Shown here piece by piece: positions 24,701 through 36,180 of a DNA stretch of 64,000 bases. A program made the position numbers and the translations under genes. The DNA is from Tamarix chinensis (lineage: Eukaryota; Streptophyta; Magnoliopsida; Caryophyllales; Tamaricaceae): contig CM060175.1 of assembly GCA_030549775.1 (NCBI GenBank), positions 12,608,455 to 12,672,454 on the forward strand. Reading direction: 5' to 3'. The notes below the pieces were generated by a model, which worked only from the letters and a program-made list of their open reading frames with translations, did no database searches and had not been told where the DNA came from. The stretch's first letter is position 1; every line of letters starts with the position of its first letter.

Positions 24701-25112
24701 TGAAGCAACTAAATCTTATTGAGGATATTGAATGCATCTTGTACATGACAAGACAGGAGGAGGACATCAAGCACCTTATGTTTGACTGCCCTTATAGTCA
24801 AGAGATTTGGATGAAGATTGGGAAATCCTTTAATAAGAGGGATCATATCCAATCATGGGAGACAGAGCTTAAAATATTGGCTAATAACACAAAGTAGTGC
24901 AAGAAGAAGAAGGACATGCTCAAAGCCCTTTTTGTCACATTCATAAGGTCCATTTGGTAGGAAAGGAATGCTAGAATCTTTAGAAATAAATATCGATACT
25001 CCAATCTGCTTCTTAAAGATATTTGTTTTGTAGTGTCAAGTAGGATATTTGATTCACATCGTAACAATAAGTATGACCAATGGAAAGATTGTATAAATGC
25101 ATTGGCGGTCTA
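21796..25112 (+). pseudogene. LINE ORF2 remnant: endonuclease, reverse transcriptase, zf-RVT
   Basis: The endonuclease starts at 21796 or 21799 with the 'SWNVRSIND' motif and keeps 'GLLETR' with its catalytic glutamate, but the usual GDFN motif reads GYFN (Tyr codon 22143-22145). The reverse transcriptase spans about 23053-23970, with 'KVDIKKAYDSVHWEF', then a stop, 'GLRQG', and a frameshift. The active-site motif reads FAND (Asn codon 23791-23793) where FADD is expected. An A18 run at 23223-23240 shifts the frame after 'LIPKK'. The C-terminal frame 24568-24897 matches the zf-RVT pattern ('FITWLAIQNRL....HLMFDCPYSQEIW'). Confidence 0.88.
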
Positions 25113-25164
25113 ATTTAGTTTGTACGTAGCTTCATTTTTTGTAGTAATAAAAATCTACTTACCC

Positions 25165-25311
25165 AAAAAAAATTATTAATAAAAATTATAACAATTATAA
25201 TCATTAATATTATTTAATTAATTATTATAGTTAATTAATAGTAATAGTAATATCAGTATTTAATTATTATAATTATCATTACAATTATTATTTTTATTAT
25301 ATATCAATATT
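25165..25311 (+). repeat. LINE 3' AT-rich tail
   Basis: After an eight-A run at about 25167, the sequence becomes A/T-only-like text (ATTATTAATAAAAATT...) up to the second direct repeat at 25312. This suggests a poly(A) tail that has decayed and expanded into a TAA/ATT-type simple repeat, although capture of flanking DNA is possible. Confidence 0.5.
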
Positions 25312-25335
25312 AATCCTGTTGCGAATTTGAATGGA

Positions 25336-26450
25336 TTATTATTAAGATTTTATTTATATTAACATTATTATTAATTGTTATCATTATTATAATTATATTA
25401 TTACTTTTAATATTTTTATTATCAAAAATCATTATAATTTCTAATAATCCTTATTATTAGTATTATGCTAATATCGTTACCATTATTATTATTTTTCATT
25501 ATAATTGTGGTGTGACTTATTATCATTCATAATCAATGTTGTTATTGATCATTATCATTATTATTCATTATTATCATTACTAATCATAAAATTTCTCTCT
25601 ATTATCAATAATTTATCATCATCATCATCATCATTAGTATTATTATTATATAATTATTATTATTAATTTTTAAGTATTATCATCCTTATTATTGATTAAT
25701 AGCGATTATTATTATCATTATTATCATCATCATCAGCAGCATCAGTGTCATCATCATAATTATCATTATCATCATCATATATTGTTAATAATTATTACCA
25801 ATTAGTATTATTATTATTATTTGTTTTATCTAATTAATAAAAGGATGGTACTTACAATAAATATTTATGGTTATAATAATGACAATATATTTAACAAAAT
25901 CATACTAGATCAAAATAGAGCAAATCATATCATGTCGAGTAAAAAAAACCATTAAATGACCATAATGAACCCTAAATCTTCGAATTTGGGCATGTCTTGC
26001 TAGGTCATACTGCATCACTCTTATACCACTTCTAACCATCAGACTAGATAGTACTCGCATGGAACATTTTAAATGAAGGAAGAATCCCTGCTGGCAAATA
26101 ATACTTTAGAAATTTGGATACATGTAAACTTAAGGTCACCCTAAAATGGCTACAAAAGTATAAAAGAAAACTCAAAATAAACCTAGCTTGTGGTATAAGG
26201 GCAGCAGGTACTGGAGTGTTTGGCCATCCCATAAAGGTAAATGTTACCTACATATGTGGGTTTCTAGATGTAAGAAAAAGGGTTTGTGATGCCAAAAATT
26301 CTATGTATACAAAATCAGCAGTCAATTATATAATTTTCTATCCGTTCTATACCAGAAAGCAAACTAGTCGGGTAGCATAATTGTGCTCTGGCTCACCATA
26401 TTTTGTGTGTTTCCTTTTATCCAGCCATGTCTCGCCCTACCCTCCAATAA
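25336..26450. other. ATT/ATC simple-sequence DNA and gene-flanking DNA
   Basis: 25336-25830 is a low-complexity mixture of ATT, ATC and TTA triplets. 25831-26450 is more complex and lies downstream of the ABCB28-like gene, with no frame showing a domain. The 88-aa frame 26114-26380 and its reverse partner have no recognisable features. Confidence 0.5.
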
Positions 26451-26453
26451 GTC

Positions 26454-26563
26454 CTCTATCTGCATGGCATAATTTCACATGAACAAGGACCCCATCTGCA
26501 TAGTATAATTTCTAGTGGATAAAGACTCTATCAGCATAGCATAATTTCAAGCGGATATCATGG
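26454..26563. repeat. ~36-bp repeat, three copies, 3' of the ABC transporter gene
   Basis: Three diverged tandem copies share the core ATCTGCATAGCATAATTTC (cores at about 26458, 26493 and 26530). They lie about 90-200 bp downstream of the stop codon of the minus-strand ABC transporter gene, so they may be in its 3' UTR. Confidence 0.75.
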
Positions 26564-26649
26564 CATAGGTTTTGGATATAAGAGGAAGGGCAGGAAGTTT
26601 CAACTTACATGCTGAGTTGTCACTCATAGACATTGAGAAAACTTAAGTG

Positions 26650-29600
26650 TCATTCAAAAGCAAGCCTCTGAGTCCCCACCAATGAAGCATATTGACCTTT
26701 TTTTGCCAAAAGCTGGAAGTGAGTTCCAAGCTCTGCAATCCTTCCATCTGAACAAAGTGCAATTTGATGGGCATTTTGAACTGTGCTCAATCTGTGAGCT
26801 ATTACCAATGTTGTTCTGCCTTTCATAAGATGATTTAGAGCATCTTGGACCAAGCGTTCACTGACTGCATCCAAAGAACTCGTGGCCTACAATATATAAT
26901 TTAATCATCAACAGCTTATGCAGAGCCCATGGGGAAACCATACAGCAAGACCTAGCAACAACTGATTTATCGTTTTGCTCTGGTTTATTTGCTCCAGATT
27001 ACTAAATCACCCCACCCCCCCCCCCAAACAGATATACATGATATTTAGCAAACCTAACATTTCTTACTCCATCTGCTCCAATGAATAAATAAAGCAGTGG
27101 CCTGATATATCTCCAATTTAATAAGGACAAGACAACGGCATATGTAACTGATCAGGAATTGTAATTAAGAAGTACCTCATCAAGAATCAAAATTGGGGCA
27201 TTTTTCAGAAGAGCCCTTGCAATTGCAATCCGCTGCAAATACAGAAATAAAATAATGATTCTCCCTCTGCAACAGTGCAGTTTGTAAATAACAGGATAGC
27301 AATGCATCTGCAAAATCATAATACCTGTCTTTGACCCCCACTCAGCAGACCTCCACGCTCACCAACTGGAGTATCATAACCCTATCGAAATCAGATGCAA
27401 ACTTAGAAACCAAAATGAGTCTTATCAGAAACTAAGTCTCGCATAAGGTGACAAACCTGGGGTAGCGATATTATGAACTCATGAGCATTTGCAGCTTTAG
27501 CTGCCTTTATTATGTCATCCTTAGACACAGTCGCATCTGGTAGCCCGTATGCAATATTCTCAGCAACCGAAACTGAGAAGAGAACTGGATCCTGCACAAA
27601 GCACTCAAATAGGTAATAAAAATGGGCACCTAAATAGCTAAGAATGATCTCAGACTCTCAAACAATCCACACGTGCTCTATGAGATGAGATTTTTAATTT
27701 TCCCTACAGAAACAAAAGCTTAATCTTGGAACTATGTGCTGATGGAAAATGTAAGATGGATAAAGATTGCTTCACTGAGATGTACTTGATTCACGATAGA
27801 AACCACTCGAGCCCATTCACTCTTGTCAAATGTCCTGATATCCTCTCCAGCAACAGTTATGCGACCACTGGTCGGCTGCAAAGTGAGAGCAATTAGTTTA
27901 GAACATTCCTGTAAATGTGTTCAAATAATAAGATAAAATATTGGCACAGGATGGGAGAATTAGTGGATGGATAAAAAAGGCACCTCATAGAAGCGAGCCA
28001 ACAGCTGTACAATAGTACTTTTCCCGGCACCACTTGATCCCACAAGAGCAGTTATAGATCCGCATTTCAAAGTGAGCATGAGGCCATTCAAGACCTCGAC
28101 ATCAGATCTCAAAGGATAAGAAAAGTGCACATCTGCATGAAGGATAGCCCAACAATTTCACGATCCAGTTAATGCATGTGCCATTGAAAAATATCAGTCA
28201 GAAACAGACAGCTGATGCAGGGGATCATGACTTTAGGAGGACAAATACAATCCCCACAGAGAAAAAAAAAATTGCAGAACTAGAAACAAATTAAACTCAA
28301 GCAAAGGACAAGTCAAAGTCCAAATAGTAAAAGTACATGATTTGAAAAGGAGGAAATTAGTAAAAGCCCTTGGCTTGCAGTGTGCTGGTATTTTGTAATT
28401 CTAGCTCCCAGGATCTGATCAGAACGATGTAAAAACATATTTCAAGAACTAAGTTGCAAAGATAAAGTCAAATCCTATATATATCAAGGAAAATGGACTA
28501 AAGTTTCCCTTTAAAACTAACTCATTATTCTCTTAAGTTATGATACTTAAAGTTGAAGAGACATACACAAAGGGAGCAAGGGAGTTAACTTCAAGACAGA
28601 TTGCTAATATAATAGGAGGCAATGCCTTAATAACCTTCAAGACAGATGTCACCAGACCAAGCAAGGTTACGAACATCACTGGATGATTTGAGAGCAGCCA
28701 TGTAACGCATATAATGGGAATGTAGTTTCTCATCAGATCCACCCAAAAGAAATAACCTAAGTCTCTCATCATGAATATCATCTGGCTGAATCTCTCTTTC
28801 TAGGCCATATGCAAGGGCATCATCGATCTCTGCTCCACAGAAAATTGAATTTATCCTCTCCACAGCAGCAAGTGACCCACGAAGATCTCCAAATGTGTTC
28901 ACAAGACCTTGTACCTGGAACACATTTTGTTAGGCAGGACATAATGAGAATGATTTGAAAGGAAATCCTACACCTTTATTTCTTAGAGCAGAGCAGACTC
29001 ACTGCAAATGTTAGTGTAAAAGTGTATCCAATGAAAGAAGCCACAGTGCCAACAGAGAGTTCACCCTGCAAGAAACATTAAAAAAAAAAGTTATATTAAA
29101 CTGCCTAATGAGAAAAGTGACCCAACTTTGGAATACTTTTAAGGTTGAAATATGAGAAGGTTGATACATAAAAATGATTGTTCATGAACACATTTTCACC
29201 CAAAGAAAGCAAAGTGGAATGTCACTTGGAAGAATCTGGGGACATGGATTACTCACCGCTTTAACTTTGTTTCCTCCAAGAAAATAGAGGGTCAACAATG
29301 ATATATAGACTGCAACTCTTGTCACCGACTCATTGATAGATTTGGATGTCCCTAGCTTGGTTCCACTCAACTGATAGTCAAGAACCTGGCAACATTTTTA
29401 GAAGTGATATCATGTGAATTAACTTTTCCTGTCAATCAGAATCTCCGTGCTTCATGTAATAAGTATGAGATACAAAAATCAGTATCACCTGACCACCAAA
29501 CATGGACATTTGACGCTTTTCTCCACCAAAAGACCTTACCTGATGAATAGCAATTTACAAGCTATTTAAAAGAAGAATCCAAAGGAGAAATTATGTTGAA

Positions 29601-32600
29601 TTATATGTGCAAGCATCCACCAGAAACCAGAAGGTAAAAATGGAAGGGCAAGAATAATATGAAGTGCATCAAAAGCATACAGTACGGATGGCTGAAAATG
29701 TTTCTGTTACACAGTCTGACATCGATGCTTGTGTCAATCCATGAGCTCTGAAGACGGGTACAGTTGACCTCTTATATACAGCTGTGGAGGAAATATTCAG
29801 CAAAACATGTGTGAGTTTCCAGGAGTAGTAAGAAGATGAGCAGAGTGCATGACAGCAAGACAATTAAGAACTACGACAGAGTGGCCAGTTTTTTTCCAGA
29901 GAGAACAGTCATAAAACACATATCAAGGCCTCAAGTCATCATCTCCTCATAGAAAAAGGGATTATTAGCAGGGTGGCACCTTTGATTGCTGAAACTATGA
30001 AATTTAATAAACAATGGAAATGACTAAACAGGCCAGAGCAGAAGCAGAAAATATACACCAGTGAAAACATCCAAATCCTATTATATCCCTTAATGTCTCC
30101 CGAGTTTTATACACAAAAAGAGAATATTAGACATCCAAATGGGAATTCACATGAATTTAAAAAAGAAGGAAATCAAGATCACAGAGACAATTGCTGCATT
30201 TAACATAAACATATAGAAAGTCTAAATTTGAGGAACTTTTTTGGTCCGAAAATGAATTCCAGATTTAATTAGAAGTACGTGCAATCCCAGGGTAAGTAAA
30301 CAGTATCCTTCCAACAAAATGTCAATAAATATTTGCATCACTTTCCAGTTGAAGTGTCAATGATTCCATCTAATCAACCCATATTTCATAGCAATGCTAA
30401 GAGCCAATACAAAAGTTGACAAGAGTGTATCTTTTAAGAAACAGAAAACTACCATATCTCACAAGCATTAGAAGTAAAGACAAAAACCGTTACTAGGGTC
30501 TCACTTCTTGGCTCCAGTTCTTTTGGTATGTAAAGGCCAAGCACCTCAAGACATGCCATGCTAGCTGAAGAAGGTGTACTCACCAACTAAAATAGAAACT
30601 GTAAGCATCAACAGCCCCAAAATTGGAGCAAGTTGGGGTGAAACTGTGAAGAGGATACATATGGTCCCAATAACCTGAAAGGGAAAAATTTTCCACATAT
30701 ATAAGATCATGCAAAAAATAAAAGGCAAAGGCTCTAAATAGCTGTAGAAGCATCTCAAACTTGAAGAGATTCAATTTTTTAGCTTACTTTCTTTCAACAT
30801 CAAGTAAATATAAAAGGGAGCAAAGCGATCACACTACTCATATCATTAAAAGCAACTACATCAATAAACGTAAGCATAGAGGTCATTTCTGTTACTTGAA
30901 GCATAGCTTGCCTCAGAAAGTGCTCTGAATCCACGGTCTCGTGAAATGTTTTCACTCACAGCAGTTTGAACAGAACCCAAATCTGAGGTCAACAAACCAG
31001 TAAGTTCGCCAACCTAAAAGAAGAAGAATTTATATTTAAGCTCATGGTAATAAAATATTATTGGAGAAAACATCGTGTAGGTCTTGAAGGAATGATCAAA
31101 ACTGAACCACAAGTATGTTAATCTATTAGAAACTACAATTCAGAATATCAAACTACCATCATCCAAACATTGAGAAATAATCCCTTTAGAAATTATAACG
31201 AATTAAAAAATAAAAAACGGAAATGACAACAGGTAAGCACAGCATTTGTGACATGCTATAGAACACATTTTATTCCTCCAAAATAGACCACTACTGCATC
31301 GAGGGTCGGAAAAGGGTCGGAAAAGGTAAATACTATTCCTTTTTTTGGACATAACTGCTGCAAGATGGTGAGGTGGCCAATATATGAGCCAATCTATAAA
31401 AGTTAAAAGAACATAAAACAGTAACAATTCAAACAAAATTCAAGAACCAGGAAAATAGTAACTTGGGATTAATCTTCAGAATGCTAGTCCATAAAGCTTT
31501 GTTGCTGTGCATAACTTGCAGCATGTTATCATGTACTTCAAGTTTTCCATGTCTTTTTTTCTTTTCTTTCATTTTCTTCCTTTTAGGCTCCATTTGATTC
31601 TAATAAAATTTTGAGGAAAGAAAATTAAAATTAAAATACTTTATCTTAAACTTTCCTCAAAGAAAATCAAATAACTAATATTTAATAATTTTATTCATCA
31701 CTATTTTTCTATCTCACTAATTTATGTAAACCAAACACAAAAAATTGTTTTCCTCTTCATTTTCTTTCTTTTCTTTAAAACTTTCCAAAAACCAAATGGA
31801 GCATTAATGTCACCAGACATAATGTAATGATATGCTGTATCACAAGCCTGGGTGGCAGATTATGGCCCCTAGGTTCATCCGAAATATCTCTTTTACCTTC
31901 AAATATATTATACAGGATGTCAGAAAAACTGATGCTGTATTATTTCTAATTCCTCTCCAAAGAGTGATGCATTTTCTGATGAATTTTCTAAGATGAAAAA
32001 ATATAAATATTAACCTTTTTCCATGTTTAGCCCTCCAACTACAATATACAATAGAAATGAGTAAATGAAGAATTTTAGCAGAAGTAAGATTCTATACATA
32101 TAGCCAAGTGAGATCTCAAGCATTTTAAAATAGAGGGTGGGGTAATGGAAAAGTCAACATGTACCTTGTAACGATCAAAAAATTCTACCTGCAACGATAA
32201 AAGACACAAATTAACATGAAACAAGGACGAGAATCCAGAAGATGGTGAACTAAGAAATCGGCACACAAAGATTTCATCTGGCTCATATTGCAAACTGTGT
32301 CTTATGTTGCACCACAGCATTAAAGAACAATATAATAACTCCGATCTATGCAATGAAAGTTGGAACTTCTGCATGCGACATCAAATTTGGATTTTGCAGC
32401 TTCGCAGCATTATACACAATCAATAGGAGAAAAATGGAAAGTCAAGAACATAAACTGAGCTAGTGAAATTACCTTTTGAATCAATACCCTTCTAAATATA
32501 TGTGCTCGTAAAACTGACATAACCTTTTCCCATATAGTAGTCAGGTTTGTAACAAATAAAATTGTGAAAACTGGTTCCAGTGCATACAACACCGCGACCT

Positions 32601-33487
32601 TGCCAAGTAACTTCCATAGAGGCTCAGGCCTCGCCCCTATTAGTACCTCAAAAAATCTACCTGTATGAAATTTCCAATACATAGTTAATCAGTCATCTAG
32701 CCTGAGAAGTAATTGTGCACGGGGTGAGAGACATATGAAAAAGCAGTCCCTAACTTAACAATCCCCTGTTGCAATTATTACTACGCATCAAAACTCACAG
32801 GCTCGGCCAATTTACATAACAAGAAAGCATTCATCCACCACATTGTCCAGATTATCCTTCAATACTTTCTCATTTCATTTACATCATAAGGGAACTCCAA
32901 AAGGGGAGAAATATATCTTTTAAAATTTAAAGCACCTTGACAAAAATTCGAGCATACTCAACCTAGTTCAATGATTCGACCTGAAATGCGATCACGCCAT
33001 ACAACACACAATTAAAGATATATCTCTAACATTATGGAATAACCATAGTGGACAGCTATCCTTCCTCAGTCCTGTCCACACTCAAAATCATAGGAATATT
33101 TAGACATCAGACACCAGTACCTGAAAGAATAGGCATGGATAGAGTACAAGTAGTACATCCAATAAGAGTACAAGCAGCAACAAGCAGTCTCAATTTATGC
33201 TTCGATAACAAACTCCACAACAATCCCCAACTAATCGCATTCTTCGATTGCTCACTCTCCCTCCTCAAATCCACAAACTTAGTGCTCGGATCACTTACAA
33301 TCGGGTCGGACGCTGGTCCAGATACGTAAGCAGAGGTTGAGAGCTTGAACTTGAGTCCAGTGCTAGTTGAAAGGCGGAGAAGGCGGGCAGGGGAGAGAGA
33401 GAAGATCGGGAAAGGGCGTCGATGGTGTAGAGAGATGAGAGAGAGACATTGAGAAGAAGAAGGAAGGGAGAGGGTTGGCGAAGCCAT
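26650..33487 (-). CDS. ABCB28: ABC transporter B family member 28-like (half transporter, 16 exons)
   Basis: Exons, minus strand: 33121-33487, 32473-32660, 32165-32188, 30912-31013, 30584-30674, 29681-29781, 29489-29539, 29257-29385, 29003-29065, 28635-28914, 27984-28132, 27786-27875, 27457-27591, 27325-27381, 27176-27232, 26650-26886. They join in frame to 2121 nt, 706 aa. Residues 1 to about 60 are Ser/Leu/Arg-rich, like a plastid transit peptide. A transmembrane domain follows to about 380. The nucleotide-binding domain has Walker [10 protein letters not shown] (497-505), Q-loop Gln545, signature LSGGQ (603-607), Walker B ILILDE (623-628) and the H-loop His659. All ATPase residues are present. 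Half transporters of this type dimerise. The order, exon boundaries and C-terminus (ending RLAFE) match the plant ABCB28/NAP8 group from family knowledge. The substrate is not established. One intron uses a GC donor. Start: the first Met ahead of the transit-like region. Confidence 0.95.
30675..30911 (-). other. GC-AG intron 4 of the ABCB28-like gene
   Basis: Exon 4 ends ...CTTTCTGAG and the intron begins GCAAGC (minus strand, donor GC at 30911-30910). The acceptor AG is at 30676-30675, before the codons for V-I-G-T. Reading frame and family alignment leave no nearby GT donor that keeps the frame. GC-AG introns are a known minority U2-type class whose donors resemble AG|GCAAGT, as here. The other 14 introns use GT-AG. 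Confidence 0.85.
31586..31803. mobile_element. Tourist-like MITE in intron 3 of the ABCB28-like gene
   Basis: This 218-bp AT-rich element has ends GGCTCCATTTGATT and AACCAAATGGAGCA, inverted repeats with a few mismatches. It is flanked by TTA on both sides (31583-31585 and 31804-31806), the 3-bp TTA duplication characteristic of PIF/Harbinger-type MITEs. It lies in the 1151-bp intron between exons 3 and 4 and does not touch a splice site. Confidence 0.75.
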
Positions 33488-34300
33488 TGCCGACGAGAGA
33501 TCAGAAAATCATCGGTCCGAAACTGCTGTCCTCTCATTCGTGAATTTTTGTATTCACTGTCAATAAGTGTCGCGGACATTGGACTTTTTTCCCGAATTGG
33601 ATTTTGTTATTTAACAAATAAATTGTTATTCGGGGAAAAATAATGTTTTCCATTGCCACCGCGACAATTATCATTGTCGTCAACCCCAACCAGGAACAAC
33701 TATTATCATTCATCAATCTACGTTGTGGCTCTCCCACCCATAATTATTATCGTTATTTCTTTTATTATTGATAATTATTATCTTTGTCTTTTTTCAAGCA
33801 CAGATAATTATTGTTGTTGTCATCTACGTCTTCTGTTATCCAATTATATTTAGTGGTAATATTGATATTACACACTTCAGTTCATATGGTATAAGCATTT
33901 GAGTTCTCGGACAAATAATTAGGGTATGGGTACCATATAGTCTTAGATGGGTAGCAAATACTGAGCACGGATAGCAAATAAATATATAATCTTATGTTTA
34001 GTTATGGGTAGCAAATAAGTACATACAGCTCGAGTTCTGCTCCAGTATAGGTAGTAGTACTACATAATACTTCATTGGAAACAAATAGATTGCTTCATTA
34101 TTTGTACCGTTTAAAGTCATATTTAAACCTACTTCCTTCCTTCTTAGTCTTAGTTATATAGACATCAATAAATAGATTCCAATTGATATTTTTTTTTTAA
34201 AAAAAAAACAACTTCACTCCTTAGTTATCCAATAACACAATAACTTCATATTTAAATTTTTTTAAAAAAAAAACTACAAATATCAAAGAAGAACATTCAC
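33488..34300. other. Upstream region of the ABCB28-like gene and AT-rich DNA
   Basis: The first 100-150 bp upstream of the minus-strand ATG (33488-33640) should hold the 5' UTR and core promoter. No clear TATA box stands out. Beyond that the sequence is ATT-rich (33655-33870) and then featureless AT-rich DNA with A/T runs near 34185-34275. No gene is seen. Confidence 0.45.
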
Positions 34301-36170
34301 GATGAACAATGAATTCAAAAACCTTTTAAGCTATAATGAATTTGGAACATCAACAAGTTACGATGAGTTCAGAATCCAAATAAACTATAATGATGGGTTC
34401 AAAATCCTAATAAGATACGAAGTAAGATTTAAAACCCCAACAAGATGTAGATACACAAAGAAAATACAAATGAATTTTCCAAATATTAATTACAACTTAG
34501 ACGAAGAGGTAAAATAAGTATTTTTATTATTGTAAATTGTTTTAATAGATTTGGTTATATAAAATTAATACTTTTCCTTATCACATTATTGTGCTCAACT
34601 CTTTTTATAGGATATGAAATATATGAATTTTAATTATCAACAAAGAGTGTCAAAGAAGCAATCATATAGGTACCAATGATCAATTATATGGATGTTATAT
34701 GTTGCGTACACATGGGATACCATCTATGCATGAGATTAATACTTTCATTTATAACTAAATATCAATCCCCCTGTCAGTTATTCATCAAATATTGGAAGAA
34801 ACTTAACATAAATGGGTCCATTAATCCACTAACACTACAAGAAGCAATAGAGGTTGCACGTCATTTACTCTATATTTATTTGGAAGTTGTTATGAGCTAG
34901 CCACTAGCAATATATAATCAACTGACAAGAGAAATATTTAATATTGTTTTTTTTCTAGAGAGCACCTCTTTAGTAACCACCATTACGACATCATAGGGTT
35001 CACCCAATGAACTCCACTATAAGAGAACCATCTAGTTGGGAGTACACAGAACAACAATCTTCAAGTCATTAGGGATCAACATAAGTTCAGGGTAAGTCAT
35101 CTCTAAGTTGAGGTTAGGGTCGAGGTTGGGCTCAAGGATGACAACCAGCCTTTATACTATCAAGTCAATTATAATTTTCATATGTGAGTCAAATGAATCG
35201 ACATATAGCTTTGTATATAAATACTTAGTATAATGTATTAGGAGATATGAAATGTGGTTTCAGAGCATTGACATATATTATACTAAAAAACGAGGATTGG
35301 TGGGTTCAGATTAATGCTAACTTATATTACGAGATATTAGATAGATGAAAGAAGTATGATAATGTATTTGTATATGGCATCATTGATTAAGTTCTCAATA
35401 CTATTGTTCACTAGGAAGATCCAGCTTCGATGGCACACTGGATGGAAATGCTAGGTATTGATCATGTCATTACAACCCATTATTGTGTACTATTTGCATA
35501 CTACTTGTTAAATGCATAAAATTCATTCCTATCTTTAGTGGCACAACATGGGATTCAAGGTCCTAAAAATGAAGTAACTATATGGTTTTTAAAAGACATG
35601 GATCACTACATATCAGAAGGTAGATGTTTTTTTATCTTTTTTTTTATATCAATATTATATCAATGTCAGTCTTATAATAGTTTTTTTGGCAGGTATATCT
35701 CTTGGACAATTTTCCACTCTTACCACTGTATACAAATTGGAATAGATACCGTAATAGTAGTGTTTCAACATAAAATACACTATATTAGTCAATATCTTTG
35801 GACTCAACATGTATCTATAATTGTTATAATTTTTTCTTATTTTATTTGTATCTAACCTTTGAAACATATTCATGATAAATTTTTGTTGATTTTTATTTAT
35901 CACTTATCTTCAGACTTGATTTTTGCTTAGAATTGTTGTATTTTTTTTCTTAGTCTATTTGTATTTGACCTTTGAAACATCTCCATGATGAATTTTTATT
36001 AATTTGTGTTTATTTCCCTGTTACTTTGCCATGATGGCTTAAGTTTCTAACCAATAGTAGTTGGATTCATTTGTATGTTGTTGAGCTTAAATACCTTGGT
36101 GTTTGATATGGGTTGGATGATATTTTCTAATCTTGAAATAAAATAAAAGCTACATTTTATAATTTTAACA
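34301..36170. other. Unassigned AT-rich segment with short frames
   Basis: Several short plus-strand frames (34302-34517, 34676-34900, 35538-35855) read as ordinary protein-like text but match no family I recognise. The first contains four short repeated phrases of the type 'SYNEFGTSTSYDEF'. The segment lies beside the plant-mobile-domain-like remnant and may be part of the same decayed transposon. No function is proposed. Confidence 0.3.
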
Positions 36171-36180
36171 TATATAAAAG

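Larger units (their letters stand above)
20491..25335 (+). mobile_element. L1-type LINE with long target-site duplication, inactive
   Basis: A non-LTR element is bounded by 24-bp direct repeats at 20491-20514 and 25312-25335. They are identical in the last 16 bases (TGCGAATTTGAATGGA) and in the first six, with two differences between. The order is a gag-like ORF1 part with a DUF4283-like domain, an apurinic endonuclease, reverse transcriptase, and a C-terminal zf-RVT-like region, as in plant L1 elements. ORF1 appears to begin inside the protein, so the element is probably 5'-truncated. The coding 3' end is at about 25112 and an adenine-rich end at about 25165 passes into a roughly 145-bp AT-rich tail before the second repeat. 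Many stops and frameshifts make it dead. Confidence 0.9.
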
